Of a stretch of 14,498 bases of DNA, positions 1 to 7,332 are shown piece after piece (positions within the stretch are counted from its first letter, which is position 1; each line of letters opens with the position of its first letter). The DNA lies in contig CALFUF010000153.1 in assembly GCA_937916405.1 (NCBI GenBank), positions 1-14,498 on the forward strand, given 5' to 3'. Source of the DNA: an uncultured Prevotella sp. GTDB lineage: Bacteria; Bacteroidota; Bacteroidia; Bacteroidales; Bacteroidaceae. The translations under genes and the position numbers were made by a program. The notes below the pieces were generated by a model, which was given only the letters and a program-made list of their open reading frames with translations, was not told the DNA's origin and did no database searches.

Positions 1-8
1 AAGACGAT

Positions 9-2225
9 ATGAAATATTGGAAAACAATATGTCTTTCGCTCCTGATGGCAGCGAAAGCAGGGATCGCTATGGCTCAGACGGACAGTCTGAAAGTGAAAAA
101 CGACTCCATCACCTGGGACCAGGAACTGGAGGGTTTCGAGGTGAAGGCACAACGGCAACTCATCAAGCAGGAGATAGACCGTATCGGCTATGACGTGCAG
201 GCTGACGAGGAGTCGAAGACACAGACCGTGATGGATATGCTGCGCAAGGTACCGATGGTGACGGTCGACGGCGATGATAACATCAAGGTGAAGGGCAACA
301 GCAATTTCAAGATCTATAAGAACGGTCATTACGACCCCAGTCTGACGAAGAATGCCAAGGAGGTCTTGAAGGCGATGCCTGCATCAATGGTCAAACGTAT
401 CGAGGTCATCACCGACCCCGGTGCCCGTGAGGATGCCGAGGGGGTAGACGCTATCCTGAATATCGTGATGATGGACGGGTCGAAACTCGACGGGGTGACG
501 GGAGTTGTCAACCTGTACTATAACACCCTGAATCACCCTAACCTCTATACCTCCTTGACAGGACAGGTCGGCAAGCTGCTGTTGTCTGCCAACTATGGTT
601 ATGGTGGAATGTCGAAACGTGAGACGGAGAATATCAATGACACAGAGCGTACCTTCCTACAGACAGGGAACCGTCTGCTTTCCCATCGTGAGGGCAGCAA
701 CCCCGGCGGCATCCATTTTGGGGATATCAACGCCAGCTATGACATCGACTCCCTCAACCTGCTCTCGGCTTCGTTTGGTGGTTATTTCTATAAACTTAAT
801 GTACAGGGGGACGGCAGCACAGAACTCCTACCCGCAACAGGGGAGGACGGGAAGGGTCCCCTCTATAGTTACAATAACAAATACTGGATGCCCGGGTATA
901 GCCATCAGTCATGGAACGGTCGACTGGACTTTGAACACAAGACGCGTCGGGAGGGCGAGCGACTCACACTCTCTTACATGCTCGCCCTGACACGTCAACA
1001 TACGGATCAGGAGAACGAGTATGTCATCCTCCAGGGAGATTGCCCCTTCCCTTATACCAACACCCTGCAAACGGAACGGGAGCGATTCACGGAGCATACC
1101 TTTCAAGCAGACTGGTTGCGACCCTTGGGAAAAGGTCATCAGATAGAGATAGGAACAAAGTATATCTATCGCAATAACAACAGTCATAACACTCAGGACT
1201 ATCGGGATGCGATGCCCGAGACTGACTATCAGTTTGAGCATACCACTCGTGTCCTCGCTGGTTATGCGGATTATATTTTAAATATGAATCAATGGTCGGC
1301 ACGGGCAGGACTGCGTTATGAATATAGTTATATGGAGGGTCGTTACCCTGACGGGAAAGGGGAAACCTTCCACCAACGGCTCAGTGACTGGGTACCGCAG
1401 GCTAGTCTGAAGTACCAGATGACAGAGACACAGTCGCTGAAACTGAACTATACCACCAGTATCAACCGTCCAGGTATCTCCTACCTGAATCCTGCCGTGG
1501 TCGTCTCACCAACCATCATACAGAGCGGTAATCCGCAACTGGTCAGCTCTCACTCCCAGCGTCTCAACCTCATCTACATGTTGGTAGGTAAGCATCTGAC
1601 CCTCCAACTGGCTCCCGGCTACCAGTATAGCAACGCTGGTATTGCCTCTATCCAGACAGCAGAGGGCGATATCCGTTATCTGACATACGATAATATCCAA
1701 CGGTATCGCCGAGCCACTTTCGAGCAGTATGTGCAATGGAAACCGTTTGAGACAACAACGATCGTCTTCAACAACACCCTGCGCTATGAGCACTATGAGA
1801 ACCCCAACCTCGGTTATCGGAACTTCGGATGGTCGGACAATTATTACGTCAACCTCACCCAGAAACTACCATGGCGATTGCAACTGTCACTCAGTGCTTA
1901 TGGTAAGATAGGACACAACCCCACCAACGTCTATTACAAGATGCACGGATGGTACGGCTATTACGCATCGTTGCAACGCTCGTTCCTGAAAGACGACCGG
2001 TTGACGGTACGTATCATGACCAACGACCCGTTCGACCGTTATACCAAATACTGTGATGAAGCCGTCAATGGTGACTTCCGTGACCTCGGCACCTCATGGA
2101 ATCGTGGTCGTCAGTTTGCCATATCCGTCAGTTACCGCTTCGGTTCTTTGAAGGCAAGTGTCAAGAAAGCTGAGCACAGCATCGAGAACGATGATGTGGT
2201 AGGAGGTATCACGAAAGGCAATTAA
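9..2225 (+). CDS. Outer membrane beta-barrel family protein (TonB-receptor-like, OMP_b-brl_3 type)
   Basis: This 738-residue exported protein is probably an outer-membrane barrel of the TonB-dependent-receptor superfamily. Residues 1-22 form a signal peptide ending in AMA-Q. Residues about 45-157 resemble a plug domain, with 'MLRKVPMVTVDG', 'KGNSNFKIYKNG' and 'MVKRIEVITDPGAREDAEG' as hallmarks. The remainder is rich in alternating aromatic/polar strands typical of a 22-strand-like barrel. The end carries 'SVSYRFGSLKASVKKA' followed by 'SIENDDVVGG', a tail I associate with Bacteroidales members of this family. Many relatives carry an N-terminal carboxypeptidase-regulatory-like domain before the plug; here only about 20 residues separate the signal peptide from the plug, so that domain is absent. 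No TonB box is obvious. Only 8 bases precede the ATG, so promoter and upstream partner are out of view. The substrate is unknown. There is no SusD partner in the window, which argues against a classical Sus pair. Confidence 0.88.
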   Translation: MKYWKTICLSLLMAAKAGIAMAQTDSLKVKNDSITWDQELEGFEVKAQRQLIKQEIDRIGYDVQADEESKTQTVMDMLRKVPMVTVDGDDNIKVKGNSNFKIYKNGHYDPSLTKNAKEVLKAMPASMVKRIEVITDPGAREDAEGVDAILNIVMMDGSKLDGVTGVVNLYYNTLNHPNLYTSLTGQVGKLLLSANYGYGGMSKRETENINDTERTFLQTGNRLLSHREGSNPGGIHFGDINASYDIDSLNLLSASFGGYFYKLNVQGDGSTELLPATGEDGKGPLYSYNNKYWMPGYSHQSWNGRLDFEHKTRREGERLTLSYMLALTRQHTDQENEYVILQGDCPFPYTNTLQTERERFTEHTFQADWLRPLGKGHQIEIGTKYIYRNNNSHNTQDYRDAMPETDYQFEHTTRVLAGYADYILNMNQWSARAGLRYEYSYMEGRYPDGKGETFHQRLSDWVPQASLKYQMTETQSLKLNYTTSINRPGISYLNPAVVVSPTIIQSGNPQLVSSHSQRLNLIYMLVGKHLTLQLAPGYQYSNAGIASIQTAEGDIRYLTYDNIQRYRRATFEQYVQWKPFETTTIVFNNTLRYEHYENPNLGYRNFGWSDNYYVNLTQKLPWRLQLSLSAYGKIGHNPTNVYYKMHGWYGYYASLQRSFLKDDRLTVRIMTNDPFDRYTKYCDEAVNGDFRDLGTSWNRGRQFAISVSYRFGSLKASVKKAEHSIENDDVVGGITKGN

Positions 2226-2263
2226 TCCTTTTTTCATACAATATTTATTTTACAGGTTTACAG

Positions 2264-4297
2264 TTATTCGCTATTCGCTTTCGCGGCAGCTTTACGAGCG
2301 GCTTTCTCTGCTTTCTTTTGAGCCTTCAAAGCCGCTTTCTCTGCCTTTCGCTTCTCTTTCTCCGCTTTCTTTTGCTCTTTCAGTGCAGCCTTCTCTGCTT
2401 TCTTCTGCGCTTTCTCCTCATCGGTCTTCTTGTCGAAGAGGTGGAAGCGGATGCCAGGCTTGATCTTGGTCTTCTTCATCTCATCAGTATTCGTGAAGGA
2501 GAAGGTACAGAGAATATCAGCAAGTTTTCCTTTCATGTTGATTTTACCCTCAGCAACAGCACCATCACTCACGATATGAACGGCGACATTGGAGAACTTG
2601 ACTCCATCGAGTTTGGTTTCCTCGACAAGGGCATCGACCTGACCAATGGGCAGTTTACCACCCTTGACACGTCGCATCTGTGCCGTACGGGGTTTGGAGA
2701 TATCGAAACGGAAACCAGCACTGCAGGTGGTCTTACCCAGCCCCGGGTAGTCCATTGCCTTTCCTAACTCAAAGTCTCTGGTATTCACATTACCTGTGAG
2801 ATACTGGTTGAGGGCGTTTATCTGAAGGGCGAAACCAATGCTACCACAAGCGGTACCTATCGTACCACGGAACTGTAATTTCTTATAGAGCACGTTGAAA
2901 GAACCAGTATAGTGAAGGTCACCTAAGGTGTGCAGCTGTTTCATCATGAACTTCTTCACAGAGAACTGGTTGATGATGCGCTCCTTGGAATCACCCTGTA
3001 TCGTAGCCTTGGAGATATTAAAATGGACATTCAGTTTGTACTTGTCCTTCAATCCCTCAATACCGCCAAAGCCTCTTATTTGCACTTTACCGTCGGGAGT
3101 CTTGACCGTGATGTCACGGAAGACAAGGGTGCTGTCTGTACCACCGAATTTGGTGCTGAGCCACAGAGGCAGTTTGAAGTTCTTCAGGGCAGGAGCAAAA
3201 GGATGTGAGATATCAGTAAGCAACGTAGTTCCTGTAATCGGAGTGGTTTGGAAGAGGAAGGGACGACCATTCTTCTTGCTGGGCAGTTGGAACTCACCTT
3301 TTGCAAAGGTCAGCTTGGTATTCTTCATACAGATCACTGCATCGCTAAGGGTCAGTTTCTCCGCATGCTGATGGAATTGCAAGTGGAAATCGGTAATATG
3401 GAGCCCAGAAGCAAGGTCGTGGACTTCACACTCTGTGAGTCTACCCACAATACTATCTTTGTCGGCATGGGTCAGTTCGACTTTAAGGTGGGCTACTGTC
3501 TTCATATGACCATCATCAAACCAACCACGCTTGGGTTTTGCAACACGCTTATGCGGCAGGTGATTATCAGTCGTCCAATGCACACTGTCGATGGAAATAA
3601 AACGTTTACCATTACCACCTTCCTCATAGGTGAGAAGGTCAATAAGCAGGTGGTTGTCAACAGTAACAGGGGTACGTTTCTTCTTATGTACCCAAGAACC
3701 TTCTACATTCTCCACTTTGCCGGAGAATCTGCCCAGTAAGTTCTTATGCAGTCGCAGAGAACCCAAGGTCGCGTGTTGGTCGTTATATACCAAATCGACA
3801 TCCTCAATATGGAGTTTTTTCAAGTCAAGTGTCAGTTGTTTACCAGACTTCTTTTTCTTCTCTTCGCCCTCTGGTTTTTTCTTCTTTTTAAAAGCATCCA
3901 ATACAAACTGATAGTTAGCAACGCTATCTGTCTTCTGCTTGAAGAGTTGGGCGTGGAGTCCCTTGACGTTGACCTCTTCCATTTGCACCTCACCGTTGAG
4001 CAATGCCCACATATCAATCTCGACACCTAACTGCTCGAGTTTCAGCATCGGACGCTGCTGCTGGTCCTCTACCAACAGTCGGTAGAGACGGATGTCGTCT
4101 GAGAAGAAACCAATGCGGATACTGTCTATCTCGACTTTTGTCTGCAGTTTCTCCTGTAACATTTGGGTAGCATAGGATAACGCACGGGCTTGTACAGATG
4201 CAGTGTTGAGCAGACCGACAGCACCCACCACCAAAAGCACGAAGATGAGGACAACACCAACCACCACCTTGACAATACGGAGGATTATTTTCTTCAT
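2264..4297 (-). CDS. AsmA/TamB-like membrane-anchored protein with Lys/Ala-rich C-terminal tail
   Basis: This is a 677-residue protein if started at ATG 4297 (MKKIILRIVK...). An ATG at 4306 (MIPMKK) is an alternative. A longer TTG start at 4321 is unlikely because that TTG lies inside the -7 promoter element. Residues about 4-30 form one hydrophobic anchor. Residues about 31-135 resemble the N-terminal region of AsmA/TamB proteins ('NTASVQARALSYATQML', 'VEIDSIRIGFF', 'MEEVNVKGLHAQLF'). The rest is predicted beta-rich repeat, the fold of bridge-like lipid-transfer and outer-membrane assembly proteins. A lysine-rich linker lies at 137-153, and the last 57 residues are almost only Lys, Ala, Glu, Gln and Arg. 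At 677 residues it is far shorter than TamB, and I see no TamB C-terminal domain. A role in envelope lipid or OMP homeostasis is inferred from family only. It converges with the barrel gene and diverges from the esterase gene. Confidence 0.75.
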   Translation of the reverse strand: MKKIILRIVKVVVGVVLIFVLLVVGAVGLLNTASVQARALSYATQMLQEKLQTKVEIDSIRIGFFSDDIRLYRLLVEDQQQRPMLKLEQLGVEIDMWALLNGEVQMEEVNVKGLHAQLFKQKTDSVANYQFVLDAFKKKKKPEGEEKKKKSGKQLTLDLKKLHIEDVDLVYNDQHATLGSLRLHKNLLGRFSGKVENVEGSWVHKKKRTPVTVDNHLLIDLLTYEEGGNGKRFISIDSVHWTTDNHLPHKRVAKPKRGWFDDGHMKTVAHLKVELTHADKDSIVGRLTECEVHDLASGLHITDFHLQFHQHAEKLTLSDAVICMKNTKLTFAKGEFQLPSKKNGRPFLFQTTPITGTTLLTDISHPFAPALKNFKLPLWLSTKFGGTDSTLVFRDITVKTPDGKVQIRGFGGIEGLKDKYKLNVHFNISKATIQGDSKERIINQFSVKKFMMKQLHTLGDLHYTGSFNVLYKKLQFRGTIGTACGSIGFALQINALNQYLTGNVNTRDFELGKAMDYPGLGKTTCSAGFRFDISKPRTAQMRRVKGGKLPIGQVDALVEETKLDGVKFSNVAVHIVSDGAVAEGKINMKGKLADILCTFSFTNTDEMKKTKIKPGIRFHLFDKKTDEEKAQKKAEKAALKEQKKAEKEKRKAEKAALKAQKKAEKAARKAAAKANSE
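2294..2401 (-). repeat. Two tandem 18-residue Lys/Ala/Glu repeats in the AsmA-like tail
   Basis: Within the C-terminal tail, two adjacent 54-bp units (2348-2401 and 2294-2347, read on the minus strand) encode KAEKAALKEQKKAEKEKR and KAEKAALKAQKKAEKAAR, identical at 15 of 18 positions. The composition predicts a long, highly charged, probably solvent-exposed single alpha-helix. The units look like an in-frame tandem duplication; the flanking tail (QKKAEK before, KAAAKA after) has the same composition. Confidence 0.85.
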
Positions 4298-4318
4298 GGG
4301 TATCATAACTTTCGTTTG

Positions 4319-4326
4319 CAAAAATA
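4319..4326 (-). promoter_or_regulatory. -7 promoter element (TATTTTTG) of the AsmA-like gene
   Basis: The minus strand reads TATTTTTG here, matching the Bacteroidetes -7 consensus TAnnTTTG. It lies 12 nt before the ATG at 4306 and 21 nt before the ATG at 4297. A clear -33 TTTG at the usual 19-21 nt spacing is not seen; the nearest TTTG is 12 nt upstream. Its position places the TTG at 4321 inside the promoter and excludes it as a start codon. Confidence 0.5.
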
Positions 4327-4369
4327 ATAAATTAATCTCAAAAAGTATAGAAGGTCGTCATTTTTTTTG

Positions 4370-4377
4370 TATCTTTG
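4370..4377 (+). promoter_or_regulatory. -7 promoter element (TATCTTTG) immediately before hydrolase A
   Basis: TATCTTTG matches the TAnnTTTG consensus. It ends only 4 nt before the ATG at 4382, so transcription from it would start at or within a few nt of the start codon. No good -33 TTTG is seen at 19-21 nt upstream. The element is divergent to the one at 4319-4326. Confidence 0.55.
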
Positions 4378-4381
4378 CCCC

Positions 4382-5191
4382 ATGAAAAAGTGGCTGATAC
4401 TGATTCCCCTCCTGTCTTTCGTCTTCCCTCTTCCATCCCTCGCACAAGACGACGTGCTGGAAGCGAAACGTCCTGTACATGATGACGGTTATGCTTTCTG
4501 GGTATATACTCCACAGGACTATGCACTATACCAGCGGACTACTCCCGTGATACTTTTCCTGCATGGTGCCAGTCTGAAAGGTAACGACTTGGACAAAGTA
4601 TTGCGCTATGGACCGTTGGACGCAGTGAGGAAGGGGCTTATAGTACCAGCTATCATCGTCGCCCCTCAGAATCCAAAGGGTCCGTGGAATCCCCAAAAAC
4701 TCAACGACATTTTAGAGTGGTTGCAAAAACACTATGTATATAACCCACAAAGAGTATATGTGATAGGGATGAGCCTTGGTGGTTATGGCACGTTAGACAT
4801 GGCTGGTACTTATCCAGAGAAGATTGCCGCCGCCATCGCTCTCTGTGGAGGGAGTACGCTCCGAAGCTACGACGGACTAGGACGACTGCCCTTATGGATG
4901 ATCCACGGAACTGCCGATAAAGCGGTAAAGGTGGAGGAGTCACAGAAAATCGTCGATCATATGAAGGCGCACCATATCGACCAGCGGTTGCGATATGACT
5001 GGATACGAGGAGCCTCACATGGTGACTTGGCACGTTATTTCTACCTCTCCGATACCTACGACTGGTTGTTTCAGCATACGCTCATAGAACCCCAACGACC
5101 TGTTGACAGGAATGTGGAGATTACTACTGACGAGCGATCGGAAGCCTACCAGAAAATCAAGAAACGGAAAAGAGAACTGACCATCCGCTAA
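4382..5191 (+). CDS. Exported alpha/beta hydrolase, esterase/carboxylesterase-like (hydrolase A)
   Basis: This is a 269-residue secreted serine hydrolase of the alpha/beta-hydrolase fold, close to the phospholipase/carboxylesterase and feruloyl/acetyl-esterase-type families. A signal peptide spans residues 1-21 (LPSLA-Q). The oxyanion-region HGAS is at 61-64. The nucleophile Ser131 lies in GMSLGG, Asp179 in HGTAD, and His213 in GASHG, so the catalytic triad is complete. The signal peptide fixes the ATG at 4382; an upstream in-frame TTG (4367) lies within the promoter. It aligns without a gap to hydrolase B (7329-8153), with about 160 identical residues in the first 250 by hand count. The C-terminus is highly basic (QKIKKRKREL). 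The likely role is hydrolysis of an ester, for example acetyl or acyl groups on a glycan, in the periplasm or outside. The substrate is not determinable from sequence. A peptidase role (prolyl oligopeptidase-like fold) is a less likely alternative. Confidence 0.88.
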   Translation: MKKWLILIPLLSFVFPLPSLAQDDVLEAKRPVHDDGYAFWVYTPQDYALYQRTTPVILFLHGASLKGNDLDKVLRYGPLDAVRKGLIVPAIIVAPQNPKGPWNPQKLNDILEWLQKHYVYNPQRVYVIGMSLGGYGTLDMAGTYPEKIAAAIALCGGSTLRSYDGLGRLPLWMIHGTADKAVKVEESQKIVDHMKAHHIDQRLRYDWIRGASHGDLARYFYLSDTYDWLFQHTLIEPQRPVDRNVEITTDERSEAYQKIKKRKRELTIR

Positions 5192-5257
5192 ACATTGAAA
5201 ATTTGCTAACAATCGTGTTAAGTTGCAAAATATCAAGGTATTTTGACAGATTATTCG

Positions 5258-5265
5258 TATCTTTG
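5258..5265 (+). promoter_or_regulatory. -7 promoter element (TATCTTTG) before the RlpA-like gene
   Basis: TATCTTTG matches the Bacteroidetes -7 consensus and lies 19 nt before the ATG at 5285. A TTTG at 5242-5245 is only 12 nt upstream, closer than the usual -33 spacing. The element suggests that the RlpA-propeller-hydrolase B trio can be transcribed separately from hydrolase A. Confidence 0.5.
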
Positions 5266-5284
5266 TCCCGTTGTAGCAATCAAA

Positions 5285-5767
5285 ATGCCTATGATGAAAT
5301 TATTACTAATCCTCTTTCTGCTAATAAGCATGGGAGAAAACAGCTTTGCCCAGCAACGAGGGAAAGCGACTTTCTATGCTAAGCGGATGAACGGACACAG
5401 AACAGCTAGTGGTGAACGCCTCTACAACGATAGCTTGGTATGTGCCCACAAGACCCATAAGTTCGGAACCCTACTGAGAGTGGTGAATCCTGCTAATGGC
5501 AAGGAGGTGATTGTAAAGGTAATAGACCGAGGTCCCTATGTTAAAGGGCGTATCATCGATCTCTCCATTCGGGCAGCACGTGAGCTGGGAATCCTCTCAC
5601 AAGGCGTGGCAATGGTGGAGGTTTCTGTCTATCGGAAACCCGCGGAGGTGCCCTATAAACCAGAGGATTATGATCTTCCTGAAATAGAGATAGAGGCTAC
5701 TGCGGGAGAGTCTATTATTCCACAATGGCAAGACTCAATAGTGATCAATGACCGAAATAAGAAATAA
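5285..5767 (+). CDS. RlpA-like double-psi beta-barrel protein (septal ring lytic transglycosylase family)
   Basis: This is a 160-residue exported protein. In-frame ATGs at 5285, 5291 and 5294 are all possible; the last gives the cleanest signal peptide (MKLLLILFLL..., ending near FAQ). A TTG at 5243 is upstream of the promoter element and rejected. The double-psi beta-barrel domain spans about residues 24-116: 'GKATFYA', 'RTASGERLYND', 'CAHKTHKFGTLLRV', 'VKVIDRGPYVKGRIIDLS'. Using the 5285 start, Glu44, His55 and Asp81 match the acidic and His positions that I recall as important in Pseudomonas RlpA, which cleaves peptidoglycan strands lacking stem peptides. There is no SPOR domain. A short acidic C-terminal extension of about 44 residues follows. 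The stop overlaps the start of the next gene by one base (TAATG), so translation is probably coupled. Enzymatic activity is inferred; some family members are structural only. Confidence 0.85.
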   Translation: MPMMKLLLILFLLISMGENSFAQQRGKATFYAKRMNGHRTASGERLYNDSLVCAHKTHKFGTLLRVVNPANGKEVIVKVIDRGPYVKGRIIDLSIRAARELGILSQGVAMVEVSVYRKPAEVPYKPEDYDLPEIEIEATAGESIIPQWQDSIVINDRNKK

Positions 5768-7332
5768 TGAAATCTATTCATATTATTACCGCCAGTCTGA
5801 TTCTCTTTGTAGGATGCACAGGAAAGAAGACTCCTGTTGAAGAGACTGCCGATTCGACAGAGACAGAGGTCCCCATAGCACAACTATTCTATCCTGACAC
5901 TACCTACGCTTCTGTCAAGAACGTAGAGTTTGTCGTGGATCATGGGGACTCTCTTCCTGCCGATCTCAAAGACTTAGATGACCGTTATGAGAAGGCAAAT
6001 GGTATTTTCGCCTTCCGCAAGAACTTGCATCGCGATGCCAATTTCGGAGGTAGGATAAAGGGTACACCAGATACGGTCATTATCGCTTGGGAATTCTCCA
6101 CAGCCTATGATACCACTCATACCCGTTTCGGTACATGGGGAGGAGGTTCTGGCTGGACAGGTCAACCATTATATGTACATTGGAGCGACCAGCAGATGGC
6201 ACAGTTTAAGAAAACATCCCCAGGACTGACACCCGATTTCGGTAATGAGGAGATTATCATTGGCTCACTCTGTGGTAAGGGATATTTCATCAATTATCAA
6301 ACGGGGAAGGCATCACGTGAGCCGCTCGACTTAGGTAATGTCGTGAAGGGTACTGTATCTCTCGATCCAGAATACTATAACCTATATGTGGGACAGGGTG
6401 TTCCCCGACAAGCAGGACCTTTCGGTTGTCAAGCATTCGATTTGTTGAAACACGAGCGTACGTTCTTCTTCGGTCCTGACCCGAAGGCATGGAGGGGATG
6501 GAACGCTTTCGACTCCAATGCCATCGTGGCAGGTGGTTATCTCTTTTGGTGTGGAGAGAACGGAAGTGTATATAAATATGAGCGTAGTCAAGGGTCCTTA
6601 CACAGGAACAGTGTGATGCGCTATCGGGTAAAAGGGATGGCACCTGGAATAGAGTCGAGTCTTTGTGTCTACCGTAACTATGGTGCTTTTTCCGACAACA
6701 AAGGAAATGTCATCTGTATCAACCTAAACACTATGCGTCCTGTGTGGTATTACGACAACCATGACGATTCCGACGGTACCATGGTGTGCAGGGAGGAGAA
6801 CGGTACACCCTATCTCTATACAGCCTGTGAAGTTGACAAACAAGGAGATTCGGGCATCAGTCATTTTATCAAACTCAACGGACTCGATGGCTCATTAGTA
6901 TGGGAACAGAAGATACCATGCCGTCGCATCAACCTACCAGGTAAAACCCTTGACGGTGGTATGTATGCCAGTCCTCTGATAGGTAATGGCGATTGCAAAG
7001 ACTTGATTTTTGCTAACATGTGCCGTAATGGGATCTCGAAGTCCGCAGGCGAGCTGGTAGCATTCAGTACGAAAGACGGTTCTATCCGCTATACTGTTCC
7101 CTATGGACAATTCGCATGGTCATCACCCATTCCTTTCTACAATGAGAAAAATGAGATGTTTATCTTTGCTGGCGATGCTTCAGGTATCATCCGCATCATT
7201 CGTGGCAAGACAGGTGAGGTAGTATGCAAGAAAGTAGTAGGTTCTAATTTCGAGTCATCACCTATCGCTATTGGTAACACGGCAGTAGTAGGCTGTCGTG
7301 GTAATAAAATCTATAAATTCGTCATCCAATGA
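5767..7332 (+). CDS. PQQ-like beta-propeller lipoprotein
   Basis: This is a 521-residue protein with a lipoprotein signal peptide: hydrophobic residues 4-16, with FVGC placing the lipidated cysteine at Cys17. The Ser/Asp/Glu-rich surface-export signal described for Bacteroidetes lipoproteins is not seen directly after the cysteine (CTGKKT), so periplasm-facing location is my guess. The rest reads as a quinoprotein-type beta-propeller without dehydrogenase features: 'GLDGSLVW' near residue 372, 'TKDGSIRYTV', 'SSPIPF', 'GDASGIIRIIRGKTGEVV', 'SSPIAIGN', and the closing 'GCRGNKIYKFVIQ'. A Trp/Gly-rich stretch (GTWGGGSGW, about 122-130) precedes the propeller blades. Such propellers usually act as protein-binding scaffolds, as in BamB. 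The gene is coupled to RlpA upstream (1-nt overlap) and to hydrolase B downstream (ATGA, 4-nt overlap), so the three products probably act together. The ligand is unknown. Confidence 0.82.
   Translation: MKSIHIITASLILFVGCTGKKTPVEETADSTETEVPIAQLFYPDTTYASVKNVEFVVDHGDSLPADLKDLDDRYEKANGIFAFRKNLHRDANFGGRIKGTPDTVIIAWEFSTAYDTTHTRFGTWGGGSGWTGQPLYVHWSDQQMAQFKKTSPGLTPDFGNEEIIIGSLCGKGYFINYQTGKASREPLDLGNVVKGTVSLDPEYYNLYVGQGVPRQAGPFGCQAFDLLKHERTFFFGPDPKAWRGWNAFDSNAIVAGGYLFWCGENGSVYKYERSQGSLHRNSVMRYRVKGMAPGIESSLCVYRNYGAFSDNKGNVICINLNTMRPVWYYDNHDDSDGTMVCREENGTPYLYTACEVDKQGDSGISHFIKLNGLDGSLVWEQKIPCRRINLPGKTLDGGMYASPLIGNGDCKDLIFANMCRNGISKSAGELVAFSTKDGSIRYTVPYGQFAWSSPIPFYNEKNEMFIFAGDASGIIRIIRGKTGEVVCKKVVGSNFESSPIAIGNTAVVGCRGNKIYKFVIQ

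Noticed and set aside
2226..2263. Possible terminator between the convergent barrel and AsmA-like genes
   Set aside because: The stretch is AT-rich with a T run, and ACAG repeats directly, but I find no inverted repeat that would form a stable stem.
2318..3911. Several + strand open frames of 90-160 codons opposite the AsmA-like gene
   Set aside because: They are antisense to a gene with clear family features and show low-complexity Leu/Phe/Ser runs that mirror its Lys-rich segments; no start signals or domains.
5767..7332. PQQ-dependent dehydrogenase
   Set aside because: The length is close, but no quinone-binding disulfide, metal-ligand motif or cytochrome domain is seen, and the propeller motifs are of the general scaffold type.
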